From assembly GCF_000244875.1 (NCBI RefSeq), contig NC_016791.1, forward strand, positions 4,221,001-4,285,000: DNA of 64,000 nt, in the 5' to 3' direction. Made by a program: the position numbers and the translations under genes. The notes beneath the pieces were generated by a model. That model did no database searches, was not told the origin of the DNA, and worked only from the letters and a program-made list of their open reading frames with translations. The stretch comes from Clostridium sp. BNL1100. Its GTDB lineage: Bacteria; Bacillota; Clostridia; Acetivibrionales; DSM-1351. This document shows, in pieces, positions 35,112 to 44,506 of this stretch (its first letter is position 1; each line of letters starts with the position of its first letter).

Positions 35112-36035
35112 TCATTCAAAAGCAACATAATCACATGCTATCCAATAGTCATTTGTTGTAGCATAAAATGTCACATAAAAACCCGTTGCAGATATGTAAA
35201 AATCTGTACTGCTTGTACTTATTAAATTTTCTCCAAATGATGAACCATATTTCCCGTACATATAAAAGCCTTTAACGTTGTTACGACTATAAAAAGGGGT
35301 GTCCACAAGTACTATATATTGAAATAGAGACACTGGACTTGTTCTTACACCGTAAATATAAACAAGCCTGGGTTTAAATGGAAGACCATAGATACTCACC
35401 CCTGTATATCCATTAGAAGCATATCCAGCATTAAAAGTACCACTTACCCATCTTTTATTAGTATTTGTCCCTACAAGTTGTTGTCCATTAGCATACGCGA
35501 TTTTACTAAGCATAATATCTGCTGCTGTTGCTGTTGCATCGCTAGTATAAGTCCCAATCTGTATACCGTTTTCTGTTCCGAAAGGAATCCCCACTTTCAC
35601 ATCGTTTGGGTTATTTGTACCATATTCACCCCCTTCACCCAATAACTGAAAATTTTCTCCATCCCGTATAAAAGAATAAATGCCTGCCTTTGGTTTAAAA
35701 TCTTCACCACTGGGTTTTTTTAAGCTTCTTGCTAATCCATCAGATGGAATATTCAAAGTGGCTGGTCCTGTGGCAATAGTATTAAATTTAACGCTGAATT
35801 TTGAACCGTCTAAAATAGTTTTTTCAAACTCAATTGTATATGCATTACCGTTATTAACTGTGGTACCCAAATGTGGGACATGGCTCTGTGTATCCCCCTC
35901 ATGCCCCTCCAGCTCCGTCTCAATCTTCTTAATCTGTGTATCAATAATATCCATATTCCCGTTATGATCCTCAATGTTATAGAAATCCTCCTGGGATGGC
36001 TTTTTTAAATTGTAGTTAACCGTATTTACTGCCAT
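35112..36035 (-). CDS. Tail fibre / receptor-binding protein
   Basis: 307 residues. Residues 1-45 (NTVNYNLKKPSQEDFYNIED) match the N-terminal attachment region common to tail fibre proteins of Clostridium phages; the middle is rich in Gly/Thr, and the end (GYTGVSIYGLPFKPRLVYIYG, NVKGFYMYG) looks like a beta-structured C-terminal tip. It lies two bases after the YmfQ-type gene. It is short for a full receptor-binding protein, and no separate chaperone gene follows. Target specificity is unknown. Confidence 0.75.
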   Translation of the reverse strand: MAVNTVNYNLKKPSQEDFYNIEDHNGNMDIIDTQIKKIETELEGHEGDTQSHVPHLGTTVNNGNAYTIEFEKTILDGSKFSVKFNTIATGPATLNIPSDGLARSLKKPSGEDFKPKAGIYSFIRDGENFQLLGEGGEYGTNNPNDVKVGIPFGTENGIQIGTYTSDATATAADIMLSKIAYANGQQLVGTNTNKRWVSGTFNAGYASNGYTGVSIYGLPFKPRLVYIYGVRTSPVSLFQYIVLVDTPFYSRNNVKGFYMYGKYGSSFGENLISTSSTDFYISATGFYVTFYATTNDYWIACDYVAFE

Positions 36036-36037
36036 AT

Positions 36038-36589
36038 TTAAAACACCTCGCTTCTTAATTGTTCATGTTTGTACTCTCTCAATTGGACGTGGGTATAGCT
36101 ACCCAAAGCAGAATTTTGTTTGTAGAGCAAGCTCAAATCAATATACATGTTGACCGGTACAATTCTTTTCAACAGCTTTTCCACCTCGGCAAGCATGGAC
36201 TTAGCCGTTAGTGCCACTCTAACAACAAGCTTGTATTCATAATTTCTTAAATCAAGTGAGTAGCCCGAATCACCACATAACGTTTCAAGCTGCTGCGCCA
36301 GTTTTTTGTAAGTGTAGGGCAGCTTTTCATTGAGTCTGGTCAAAATTCTGAATTTTCTCACCTCAAGACTGTCAGAGCCTTTTGGATTTATTTTAAGGAT
36401 TGCTTCCCAACGCTTTACCCCGTTTTCGGTGGAATCGTTTATAAACTGCTCCTTCATAACATTGTCAAGCCTGCCCCAAAGGGCCCGGATTTCAGGATTT
36501 TCAGAAGCTGCAAGCGCTTGGAATTCCCTGAAATCCTGTAAAAACTCCGGCAGATAGTTCAAAATATTGACTTCCCTATCCAATGACAT
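36038..36589 (-). CDS. YmfQ/DUF2313-type baseplate protein (XkdU position)
   Basis: 183 residues from the ATG at 36589, which lies inside the end of the baseplate J gene (14-base overlap). The motif LPEFLQDFREFQALAASENPE and KRWEAILKINPKGSDSLEVR are those of YmfQ-type proteins (gpI-like, Mu gp48 family) that link baseplate wedge to fibres. An upstream in-frame ATG exists but has no binding site. Confidence 0.85.
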   Translation of the reverse strand: MSLDREVNILNYLPEFLQDFREFQALAASENPEIRALWGRLDNVMKEQFINDSTENGVKRWEAILKINPKGSDSLEVRKFRILTRLNEKLPYTYKKLAQQLETLCGDSGYSLDLRNYEYKLVVRVALTAKSMLAEVEKLLKRIVPVNMYIDLSLLYKQNSALGSYTHVQLREYKHEQLRSEVF

Positions 36590-37631
36590 CACCCCTGACC
36601 GGAATAGCATCTTTATCAAGCATCAGATTTTGCTCTATACCATTGATTTTTGTCCCTGATATGTCCACAATCCCTTCAATCTCCAACAAACGGGTTTCAA
36701 TCTGGCTTATCCTGACTATAAGGTTTTCGCTGTCTGCCCACGCTTTACTTAGCTCATTAAAATAATTATCGATAACCGTGTCCACATACCCCTTTACGTC
36801 CTCCCAATTCCAGGCTTCATGGTATGTCAGGTTTATCGTTATGTTAACTTTCTGTTCCGTAACCCCTATAACCGTAACTACATGCCCGATAGGTGCAAAT
36901 CCTACACCTTCACCTTGACTGTTTAAAGGGTCTATCTGGATTTGAAGACTGTCAATTAAATCACTTGAAGGCTTTTGAAACTGGGAGCTTATAACCACAA
37001 GTTTAACCGTACCCCCACCATTCCAAACCGGATATACCTTAATACCCCCAACTCCTTGAAGTTGATTTACCTTTTCCTTATAGTCGGACATATTACCCCC
37101 AAAAGCCTGTGAATCCAAGGTTGCAAAATATCTTGCTCTTAGTTGTTCCGTATCCTCTTCATCCTCTCCCGAAATAAGAAGTTCGGTAATTTCCGCTTTT
37201 GTCAGTCCCTCAATGTAGTCCACGGGAATCAACATTCCGAAATATCTGTTTCCTTCTGCTCCGGCAGTTTCGCATTTGAGCTTGAAATCACAGTCTTTTA
37301 TTTTTTCGGTAACAACATAATTAAGGTTTCCCAGAGAGAATCTTGAACCCAGCGGAACATTAATATTAAATACACCTTTTAAAGTCGCATTGGTAGCTTC
37401 AGTCGGAACAATTCCACGTTCTGCAGCCCTTTTAATTAAAAAATCCCTTGACGCTGAATCGGCAAAGGTTTCATTCAATATTACATCTGCTTCAATATAC
37501 ATTTGGGCCAATTCGGTAGCAGCCGGAGCCAACGTATCAAAAATAACCGAGCCTTCCCGTTTGTCAATCGTATCCGGAACCCGGTCCAACATCCTTTTCA
37601 AAAGCACCTCATAGGTTATATTTTCATACAT
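36576..37631 (-). CDS. xkdT: Baseplate J-like wedge protein
   Basis: 351 residues. Signature of gpJ/XkdT: MLDRVPDTIDKREGSVIFDT at the start and KEKVNQLQGVGGIKVYPVWN near 180, and the C-terminal domain (NITINLTYHEAWNWEDVKGY). Phage P2 gpJ homologues form the baseplate wedge of contractile tails. It begins directly after the XkdS stop. Confidence 0.92.
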   Translation of the reverse strand: MYENITYEVLLKRMLDRVPDTIDKREGSVIFDTLAPAATELAQMYIEADVILNETFADSASRDFLIKRAAERGIVPTEATNATLKGVFNINVPLGSRFSLGNLNYVVTEKIKDCDFKLKCETAGAEGNRYFGMLIPVDYIEGLTKAEITELLISGEDEEDTEQLRARYFATLDSQAFGGNMSDYKEKVNQLQGVGGIKVYPVWNGGGTVKLVVISSQFQKPSSDLIDSLQIQIDPLNSQGEGVGFAPIGHVVTVIGVTEQKVNITINLTYHEAWNWEDVKGYVDTVIDNYFNELSKAWADSENLIVRISQIETRLLEIEGIVDISGTKINGIEQNLMLDKDAIPVRGDVIG

Positions 37632-38033
37632 TTAAACCATCACCACCTTTTCAATATCAGCAGTACCTTCCATAGTGTATGCAGTAAATCTGACCAAAAC
37701 CTGACGTTTGTTTGATTCAAAATAAAAGTCTCCCACATCAGTAATCCTGTCGTCCTCCTGCAAAGCCTCACGAATTCTGTTTTCTATTTCTGAATACACA
37801 AATGCAGCCGATTCACCAAAAAGGTCTGTTAATTCAATCCCGTAATCCCAGCTATAAATCAAATATTGGAATTTTTGGGTATTCAGTATTTTATAAATTG
37901 CCTGCTTAACCGCCTCAATCCCGTCAACTGAACCTCCGATTCTCATTTCCTCAAGATTCATTTTATAGGTTTTGCCCGGCTGCTGACGGATTTCAAAATC
38001 AGCCTGTAAATCATCATTTAAAGTTGGAATCAT
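37632..38033 (-). CDS. xkdS: XkdS-like baseplate protein (DUF2634)
   Basis: 133 residues. Length and the segments KTYKMNLEEMRIGGSVDGIE and YSWDYGIELTDLFGESAAFV fit the DUF2634/gp25-like wedge family. The ATG overlaps the previous stop by four bases. Confidence 0.88.
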   Translation of the reverse strand: MIPTLNDDLQADFEIRQQPGKTYKMNLEEMRIGGSVDGIEAVKQAIYKILNTQKFQYLIYSWDYGIELTDLFGESAAFVYSEIENRIREALQEDDRITDVGDFYFESNKRQVLVRFTAYTMEGTADIEKVVMV

Positions 38034-38338
38034 TCCTTCACCACCTTATCAAAAACAAGGTATTTTTGCCCGCCCTGCAGCTGAATCATTATCACACTGT
38101 CACCCGCTGTCAATCCGTTATAAACTGTAAATTTCCTTTTCCCCCCCAGTTCATCCGATATTTCCACCACATGTTCCTTTACATTATTGGTCAATATCAA
38201 ATGAGCCTCCTTTAAAATCAGCTTTTGATCAATACTGATTGCAAGGGGAGCGGTACTTAGAACATTCCCAAAAACAACGGTTGTAGGTTTTGAATCATTC
38301 ACCGCATCTATTGCCGCCATCTTGATAATTTCAACCAT
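38030..38338 (-). CDS. xkdR: XkdR-like protein (DUF2577)
   Basis: 102 residues from the ATG at 38338, which overlaps the XkdQ stop region (CCTAATATGG). DUF2577 features: VFGNVLSTAPLAISIDQKLI and AGDSVIMIQLQGGQKYLVFD, an OB-fold-like hub or spike-adapter protein. Another ATG 18 bases upstream lies inside xkdQ without a site. Confidence 0.87.
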   Translation of the reverse strand: MVEIIKMAAIDAVNDSKPTTVVFGNVLSTAPLAISIDQKLILKEAHLILTNNVKEHVVEISDELGGKRKFTVYNGLTAGDSVIMIQLQGGQKYLVFDKVVKE

Positions 38339-38339
38339 A

Positions 38340-39296
38340 TTAGGCAACAAAATCACCGCCCCTCAATGTGATATCCATATAATGCTGGTTGCTCTTAAAG
38401 GTGTGTTTTACGGTCTCCACAAGCATGTAGTTCTGAACTTTTATATCTCCAAGCTCCAACCAGACCGGGATGAGGCATCCCCCTCTGACTCTGATATCTC
38501 CTATTGCATTGGAAACAGAAAGGTTTCGGGTTTTTTTGTTATACAGTTTGAGAAGTCCGTCAGCTTTGGCTTTAGCATTAGTATTCTGATTAACCTTCTC
38601 GTAATATTGAAGAAGTCCCCACGCAGCAATGTTATTACTGTCTTTTGCCTCATAAATTTCACGCTTCTTTGTTTTGTCATTATCATAAGCCAGTTTTATA
38701 AGGTTGTAAGTATTTGAGTCAATAGACGAGGTATAATCAAAATCCTCAGCTGTACTCTTTTCGATAAGAACGTCAAGTTTCATGGAATCAATACTCTTTA
38801 AGCTAATAGCACCAAAGTCATCAAACAGAACATACATCTTATTCCTGTTCTGCATTGTAATATCAAGGGCACTTTGAATCATATCCATTAATGTCTTGTT
38901 ATCCTCAACTCTGGTTTCAATCACATAACCTGTATCTTCAATTGTTCCGGTTAACAGTTGGAAGTCATCCGCCAACTTTTTTACTATCTGACTTGCCGTG
39001 CGGTTTTCAAATACCTTTGTGTCTTTATTTTTGAGATACCTCAACTGGTCGTATGCAGTAACCTTTATAATCTGGTCACTGCTACGCTTTTTAGTGAAAA
39101 TATGGCCATTGAAGACCTTTGTATTGTCTACCTTTAGTTGCACTAAGTTGCCTTCCTGAAAGCTTATAATTTCATCTTTTACCACTAAAAATTCCAGTTT
39201 ACCCGGGATACCTTTTCTGGAAGTCTCCCATGTTATTTCATCCTCAATGCAAGGCAAATACACATTAGAACCATTCTGAATCTTTAATTCAACCAA
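38340..39296 (-). CDS. xkdQ: XkdQ-like tail hub protein
   Basis: 318 residues related to gpD/gp27 hub proteins (EGNLVQLKVDNTKVFNGHIF, VTAYDQLRYLKNKDTKVFEN). In contractile tails this trimer connects the tube to the baseplate. It overlaps the LysM gene by eight bases. The C-terminal domain ends HTFKSNQHYMDITLRGGDFVA. Confidence 0.88.
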   Translation of the reverse strand: MVELKIQNGSNVYLPCIEDEITWETSRKGIPGKLEFLVVKDEIISFQEGNLVQLKVDNTKVFNGHIFTKKRSSDQIIKVTAYDQLRYLKNKDTKVFENRTASQIVKKLADDFQLLTGTIEDTGYVIETRVEDNKTLMDMIQSALDITMQNRNKMYVLFDDFGAISLKSIDSMKLDVLIEKSTAEDFDYTSSIDSNTYNLIKLAYDNDKTKKREIYEAKDSNNIAAWGLLQYYEKVNQNTNAKAKADGLLKLYNKKTRNLSVSNAIGDIRVRGGCLIPVWLELGDIKVQNYMLVETVKHTFKSNQHYMDITLRGGDFVA

Positions 39297-39936
39297 GCTT
39301 AATCACCTGCCCTACTTTTATAAGGTTAGGATTTTTGATTCCGTTCAGCTTGGCTATCTGAGGGTACTTTGAGCCGTCACCCAGATATTTTTTACATATT
39401 GCCCAGAGGGTGTCTCCTTTTTTTACTTTATAGATTTTAGGTTTGACCGGAGTGGATTTCTTACTGCCTCCTGTGGGTTTAACGCCTTCTACCGGATATT
39501 TTAATGCGGTACATTGCTTATACTGTTTGAGGGTAACAGAAACGGTATAATCAAGACCATTTCCTGCATCCTCTGTTATGCTGTACTCTTCAAGAGAAAC
39601 CCAAGTATTTGTTATTTTACGGACAAATTTATCCTTAAAGGATATCTCTTCTTCGATATACAGCTTAAATGGTTTACAATCGGTTTTTAAACGGCTGAAA
39701 TGGTCCAGATAATATTTGGGATTTACAAATTCCTTATTAGGGTAGTCTGCAAAAGGGTAATTTACCTGTGGAATGAGCAATTCAAAGGAAAACTCAGTTA
39801 ATCCCGGAGCTTTTAGTATACTTGCTTCACTGCCGTCAATCAGGCTAACGGTTTTATTCTGGTTCTTGATTTTTGTTTCAAACTTTGAAGGGGCAACAGG
39901 CATCTGAACACCTCCCAGCCAGATTTTATAAGGCAT
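39289..39936 (-). CDS. xkdP: XkdP-like LysM tail protein
   Basis: 215 residues: an N-terminal domain (about 1-160) of the gp53-like type and a C-terminal LysM domain (IYKVKKGDTLWAICKKYLGD, about 168-213). LysM in tail adaptors binds peptidoglycan or other sugars during penetration. It begins one base inside the stop of the tape-measure gene (TGATG). Confidence 0.9.
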   Translation of the reverse strand: MPYKIWLGGVQMPVAPSKFETKIKNQNKTVSLIDGSEASILKAPGLTEFSFELLIPQVNYPFADYPNKEFVNPKYYLDHFSRLKTDCKPFKLYIEEEISFKDKFVRKITNTWVSLEEYSITEDAGNGLDYTVSVTLKQYKQCTALKYPVEGVKPTGGSKKSTPVKPKIYKVKKGDTLWAICKKYLGDGSKYPQIAKLNGIKNPNLIKVGQVIKLG

Positions 39937-41909
39937 CAGTTATACACCCCCTCTGCTGCTACCGACATTGTTTCATAAACCTTCTGCTCCATATATGAAA
40001 CAATCCCGTCCAAATCAAGGTTACTGTTGACATTGTTATGATTAGTCATATCCACCTTGATTTCTGCAGTAGTAAATTTATTTACTACCTCCTGTTCGGC
40101 TATATCCCTCATGTACTTCAAATCCTCTTCGGAAACTTGCATTGAATCCTTCATGGCACCTGTGTTAGCAGCAGTATTGGCAATATGATTTTTCATATCG
40201 CTATCTGCAATACCGCCGACTTTAGCGGAAGCAGGATTTTTCAATGAGTTATATCCGGGTACATTGAAATTTGAAGCTGATTTGTCCTTTTTAGCAGCCT
40301 GAGCCTTTACATTCTCAATGTTGTCTTGTCTTTTTTGTAAATCTGCACCCGCCTCGACTTGACGTTTAAGTATATCAACGTCATGTTGCTGTTTTATTGA
40401 AACTACGTTCTGTTTGTACTGCTCAAGGTCTGCCTCTCTGGCTGTCTTTTCGGCTTCGTTCTGGATTTTTGTCTGTGTTCCGAAATTAACATGACCTACA
40501 GCTTTTATGGACACTCCCGGAAGATTATTCAGCAATCCAATAAACTTATTGATAATATCAACTGCGCCGTTTACCATGTTCTGTAAAATGGTGAGTACAC
40601 CCACCTTCATATCTCCCATGAAATTCTGAATTGCAACCCCTGCCGACTTCATCCCCAACATCATTAAATTCCAGAGATCAATAACCCAGTACACACCTGT
40701 AAAAAATGAAATTTTTAGAACATCCCACAAAATGAGCATAGCATTGACCACAATCATCCAAGCAACATGAATTCCGCCTACTGACTGAATCCATTTATAA
40801 ATAAGACCTATTATTACTCCTATAACCAATGCAATCCAAAACAGTGGAGAAGTGAACAAGGATGTATTCAACCCATCTTGTGCTATTTTCTGCATAGTTG
40901 TAGCTATAGTCGAAATACCAAGCCCTATTGCATAAGCACCTGCTGCCGCAGCAATCCCCCAGAAAATAGGTGCGATTGTTGCCCAGTTATTATAAACCCA
41001 CGTAGCAGCGTTTGCTATTGCCTGCAATACGGGAATAAATGCTTCAAACAACGTATTTTTAATAGTTGAACCTATTTGTTGAAAGGTTACCGGCATTGTG
41101 GCAAACTTTGCATTAATTTGGTCAGAAGCGCTTAATACAGAGTTTTTCAAAACTTCTGCCGAAACACCTTTTCCGTCAATAAGCTGCTGCTGAGATTGTC
41201 CCGTGTATTTTGAAACTGCCTGCCCCAGTGCAGGTGCGCTTTGGAACACAGATGCCATGTCCTCTCCCTTCAGATTTCCGGAAACCATTGCATCAGTTAT
41301 TTTATCAATGCCCTTTGTAGCCTCACCTGACTCAGCCCCCGCAAAAGACTTGTTCATCAGTTCGGTAAAGCCAAGGATTTCATTATTATCTTTAAACTTA
41401 CCTTTAGCTGAAAGCCCAAGCTTTGTTACAGTTGCAGCTGTACTGTCATAACCACTCCTTGAATTATTGGCAGCAGAATAAACTCTATGCTGTAATTCTC
41501 CTGTGCTTTGACGTTTATCAGTCATCATTGAAAGGCTGGCATTCTGATTTGAGTATTTATCAACCAATGCCATACCTGACTTTATGTTAGATGAAAAGTC
41601 TTTAACCTTTCCCACCATTTCAGTAAATGAAAGCTTTTTTGTTCCCTGTGACTTCTTTTCTAATTTTTCAATGGATTCACCAATTGAGTCGATAGACTCC
41701 TTAACTTGATCCTGAACTGCATAAAATTCCCTTGCAATTAGCTTCGCCACATTTGCAATTTCCCTGAATCCACTCATATTAAAGGGTTTTTTTAACTGAT
41801 TCTGAAGCTCCTCAGTTTTATCTATGATTTCTATCACAGGCTTTACAACCGTACTCAATGCGGTTGTAGTCCCACCCATCAACTGTAGTGAATTTGCTAC
41901 TGTAGCCAT
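39936..41909 (-). CDS. xkdO: Tape-measure protein
   Basis: 657 residues. A coiled-coil N-terminal half, a central conserved tape-measure domain (GEATKGIDKITDAMVSGNLK; SVFQSAPALGQAVSKYTGQS), three to four hydrophobic helices around 300-420, and a Lys/Gln-rich helix. Its length fixes tail length; at about 1.5 angstroms per residue it suggests a tail near 100 nm, an estimate from the helical rule only. A ribosome site GGTAGGTGATATAA precedes the ATG; the MITE-like element ends about 20 bases upstream. Confidence 0.88.
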   Translation of the reverse strand: MATVANSLQLMGGTTTALSTVVKPVIEIIDKTEELQNQLKKPFNMSGFREIANVAKLIAREFYAVQDQVKESIDSIGESIEKLEKKSQGTKKLSFTEMVGKVKDFSSNIKSGMALVDKYSNQNASLSMMTDKRQSTGELQHRVYSAANNSRSGYDSTAATVTKLGLSAKGKFKDNNEILGFTELMNKSFAGAESGEATKGIDKITDAMVSGNLKGEDMASVFQSAPALGQAVSKYTGQSQQQLIDGKGVSAEVLKNSVLSASDQINAKFATMPVTFQQIGSTIKNTLFEAFIPVLQAIANAATWVYNNWATIAPIFWGIAAAAGAYAIGLGISTIATTMQKIAQDGLNTSLFTSPLFWIALVIGVIIGLIYKWIQSVGGIHVAWMIVVNAMLILWDVLKISFFTGVYWVIDLWNLMMLGMKSAGVAIQNFMGDMKVGVLTILQNMVNGAVDIINKFIGLLNNLPGVSIKAVGHVNFGTQTKIQNEAEKTAREADLEQYKQNVVSIKQQHDVDILKRQVEAGADLQKRQDNIENVKAQAAKKDKSASNFNVPGYNSLKNPASAKVGGIADSDMKNHIANTAANTGAMKDSMQVSEEDLKYMRDIAEQEVVNKFTTAEIKVDMTNHNNVNSNLDLDGIVSYMEQKVYETMSVAAEGVYN

Positions 41910-41930
41910 TTATATCACCTACCTTTATGA

Positions 41931-42079
41931 AAAAGGGGTTGTTACAAAACCGAAAGTTTTTTGTTTTAACACATGTACTCCCGTATAAAATTATATCAAT
42001 GATTGCTTCCATTGATACAATTTATACTTTGAGTACAGGTTAAACAAGATAAAAATTAATTTTGCGACAACCCCTTTTA
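41931..42079 (-). mobile_element. MITE-like foldback element A (short form)
   Basis: About 149 bases bounded by inverted ends AAAAGGGGTTGTTACAAAA and TTTTGCGACAACCCCTTTT. Its minus strand aligns along its length to the outer arms of the element at 62137-62447 (shared CAATCATTGATATAATTTTA and AGTATAAATTGTATCAATGG), but lacks the 160-base centre. It sits between the chaperone frameshift ORF and the tape-measure gene and carries no ORF. Confidence 0.75.
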
Positions 42080-42082
42080 TTT

Positions 42083-42265
42083 TTACCTCTTTTTTGGCTT
42101 GTTTTTGTTCATTTCCTTTTTATCGTTTTCAATCTTAATCTGAATAGCCGCAGTTATAAAGGCCCTTTCTTCTCTTGGAAGCTTCAAAAACTCACCGGGT
42201 GTTATATGAAATTTGTGAAGGCAATAGTATGCAATATTAGCATCGCTGTCGCCTTCGTTAATTAG
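42083..42265 (-). CDS. Frameshift extension of tail assembly chaperone (gpGT-like)
   Basis: 60 codons from 42265 to a TAA at 42083-42085, with no ATG/GTG/TTG start of its own. The frame is -1 relative to XkdN and opens exactly at the slippery heptamer A AAA AAC that ends XkdN. The product (LINEGDSDANIAYYCLHKFH; KLPREERAFITAAIQIKIEN) resembles the T part of lambda-type tail chaperones. A shifted ribosome would make a fusion of about 202 residues. Position before the tape measure is the usual one. Confidence 0.8.
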   Translation of the reverse strand, partial: LINEGDSDANIAYYCLHKFHITPGEFLKLPREERAFITAAIQIKIENDKKEMNKNKPKKR

Positions 42266-42690
42266 TTTTTTGCTTCGTCTACCATATCTTCCATAGTAAC
42301 GTCAAAGCCGTTAACCTCTTGGATTTTAGCCAGATAATCGGCATATTCTCCCGGCTTTAGCATGGTTTTAAGAAGAGTATCCTCACCCATGCAGCCATAG
42401 CTGTTCTGCAGCTCCGCATTATGTAAATCAGGGTAAACAGTACATCTCGCAGCAAGCTTTCCAAGGTAAGCATTGTAGTCGGTTTCGGGAGTATACTGGT
42501 TTTTCTTGCCCGGAATCTGCACCTTGCGAGTACATGCCTTTCTTATGGCTTCATCCTCCTCCGAAGTAATAGAGCAGATTTCCCACTCCACAGGCGCCCC
42601 GTTTTCATCTACAAACCTCTTTGATGCAACATATTTTACATTCTCATTGTCTAACACATTTTGCCTTAAAAAAGAACTTAATCCACTCAT
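42262..42690 (-). CDS. xkdN: XkdN-like tail assembly chaperone (gpG-like)
   Basis: 142 residues (SGLSSFLRQNVLDNENVKYV start; MVDEAKN end). It resembles XkdN/DUF6096-type chaperones that hold the tape measure during tail assembly. The last codons GCA AAA AAC TAA contain the slippery sequence that leads into the following frame. Both short and extended products are usually needed in a fixed ratio. Confidence 0.88.
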   Translation of the reverse strand: MSGLSSFLRQNVLDNENVKYVASKRFVDENGAPVEWEICSITSEEDEAIRKACTRKVQIPGKKNQYTPETDYNAYLGKLAARCTVYPDLHNAELQNSYGCMGEDTLLKTMLKPGEYADYLAKIQEVNGFDVTMEDMVDEAKN

Positions 42691-42712
42691 ATTAGTAACA
42701 CCCTTTCCTTAT

Positions 42713-43189
42713 TTAACATTCCATTCCGGGAAGTACGGAGAATTTTTCGTGTATTTCAAAATCTTCAAAAGTAAAGTCCATGTCTTCATCCAGATATTCT
42801 GCATCAGCATCAAACTTTGTAAGTATTCCGCCATCAACATTGCAGCCCTTTAAAATAACTGTCTGCCTTCCTGCGCTGGAACTTGAATCTTCATTTGTTA
42901 CCTGAATATCAAAATATATATCCTCGCCTGTGTCCTTGTATCTTGCCAGCAAATCTCTGAAAATAGAGGTATTGTAATGGAAGGTGGCAGAGCCGGTTCC
43001 CTTCCAGCCCGTAGCCTTGTTACCTTTTCCCGTTCTGCCCAGAATAGGTACTTCACTCTTGGTTTTTTCAACCTTTGCTTCAAGATTTATAGCCTGCATA
43101 AAATTATATCTTTTATCCTCAATAGTAACGTAACATTCCGCCAAGGATGCACTTAACGCATCCTTTCCATTCATTGTCTGCATATTCAT
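42713..43189 (-). CDS. xkdM: Tail tube protein
   Basis: 158 residues of the XkdM family (MQTMNGKDALSASLAECYVT, KTKSEVPILGRTGKGNKATG, GTGSATFHYNTSIFRDLLA). It forms the inner tube of the contractile tail. Either ATG 43189 or ATG 43183 may start it; AAGGAGCGG favours the second by spacing. Encoded 15 bases after the sheath gene. Confidence 0.93.
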   Translation of the reverse strand: MNMQTMNGKDALSASLAECYVTIEDKRYNFMQAINLEAKVEKTKSEVPILGRTGKGNKATGWKGTGSATFHYNTSIFRDLLARYKDTGEDIYFDIQVTNEDSSSSAGRQTVILKGCNVDGGILTKFDADAEYLDEDMDFTFEDFEIHEKFSVLPGMEC

Positions 43190-43204
43190 CCGCTCCTTTT
43201 TTTA

Positions 43205-44506
43205 TTATTGTACAACTGTGGTCATATAAAGCTGTTCCATAGAATTCATAATGGTAACAGCATCCTGAATTACAATTGCCCTTTTGCTGTCTCCCTTTGA
43301 AATAACAACATCTTCAGGCTTAAAGTTTTCAATGGCTCTTATGCTTTGAAGCTCCTGATGATGCTTTACAACATCATTCCAGAAGGAAATTCTTCCGGCT
43401 GCGTCATTTGGAACATTACCGTTGTATTTAGTGTTAAACAGAACGGCAATATCGTTTGCAATCTGATCAAGAACCCTGATTGTCTGATTTCTTCCGAAAT
43501 CGCTGTTCTTGTCATCAGTGTAAGATACATAACTGTTGATATCCTCAAGTATACGGATGTCATCTCCAACCCTGTGAAGAATAAATTTACCTTCTGAAAC
43601 GGCAGCTTCAAGTTCACTTTGTCTGAAATCAGCATTAACTGTAAACTCTCCGTCATATACCTTGTTTGTATTGCTCTTATTTACAGGGCAGCCTGCTGAC
43701 ATACCCGTTACCCAGTAAACTAATACTGACGGAGTTATCTCTACTGCAACATCATTTTGAACATTGATAACACCTTCATAATCTGCCGGTGTTCTGTAAA
43801 GGACAGTCTGGAACTTAACTCCCGACTCATCCCTCATTCTTTTTGTGAACTCAACAAACAAGTCTGTTACCTCAGGCGATGTTTCCAGACATCCAAGAGT
43901 ATTAAAGGAATAGGACTCAATCTTGTCAAGAAACGTTTGGTAGTCCTCTACGGTAATATTTTCGCCGTTGGTTCCGCCAATCAGTTGTATTCCGCTTGTT
44001 AATGCAATTTCACCAACAATAAAATCAACAAAATCATTGGGAACCATTTCAGCCATGCTTGAAACCGTTTGGGAATCTACTCTGGTTGCTCCCAGGAATG
44101 TCTGTACATCAAATCTGTTTGCATCGTTGCCATGCTGTGCAATAACAATTTTGAGATCATTTCCTCTGGTTCCCGCATATTTTGCAGTAGCATATTTACA
44201 TGCCGCCTTTTGTCCTTTATTGAGCTTATAAAAATATCCGGCTCTTATATGTCTGAACAAATCTCTGAGTCCTTTTAATTTCTCATCCTTTAAGTCATAG
44301 CCGAAAAGCTTCAGAGAATTCTTCTGGAAGCTGTCTGCTTCAACCTTGAAAACCTCTCCGTCAACGCCCCAGTCAAGAACCAGTGGCATTGCAGCATACC
44401 CCCTTTCGCTAAGTGTTGCGGTTGCCCTTGATGTACTTACAAAATTAATGTAGCTTCCGGGTAAAGCCTTGTTTTGTTTTAAAAAAGTGCCTCCTCCAAG
44501 TGCCAT
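43205..44506 (-). CDS. xkdK: Contractile tail sheath protein
   Basis: 433 residues from the ATG at 44506 (GAAAGGTGAATTTC upstream). Start ALGGGTFLKQNKALPGSYIN and the segments KFILHRVGDDIRILEDINSY and YVSYTDDKNSDFGRNQTIRV are signatures of XkdK-type sheaths. Presence of a sheath shows the tail is contractile (myovirus or R-type). An upstream ATG (44527) lacks a good site. Confidence 0.94.
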   Translation of the reverse strand: MALGGGTFLKQNKALPGSYINFVSTSRATATLSERGYAAMPLVLDWGVDGEVFKVEADSFQKNSLKLFGYDLKDEKLKGLRDLFRHIRAGYFYKLNKGQKAACKYATAKYAGTRGNDLKIVIAQHGNDANRFDVQTFLGATRVDSQTVSSMAEMVPNDFVDFIVGEIALTSGIQLIGGTNGENITVEDYQTFLDKIESYSFNTLGCLETSPEVTDLFVEFTKRMRDESGVKFQTVLYRTPADYEGVINVQNDVAVEITPSVLVYWVTGMSAGCPVNKSNTNKVYDGEFTVNADFRQSELEAAVSEGKFILHRVGDDIRILEDINSYVSYTDDKNSDFGRNQTIRVLDQIANDIAVLFNTKYNGNVPNDAAGRISFWNDVVKHHQELQSIRAIENFKPEDVVISKGDSKRAIVIQDAVTIMNSMEQLYMTTVVQ

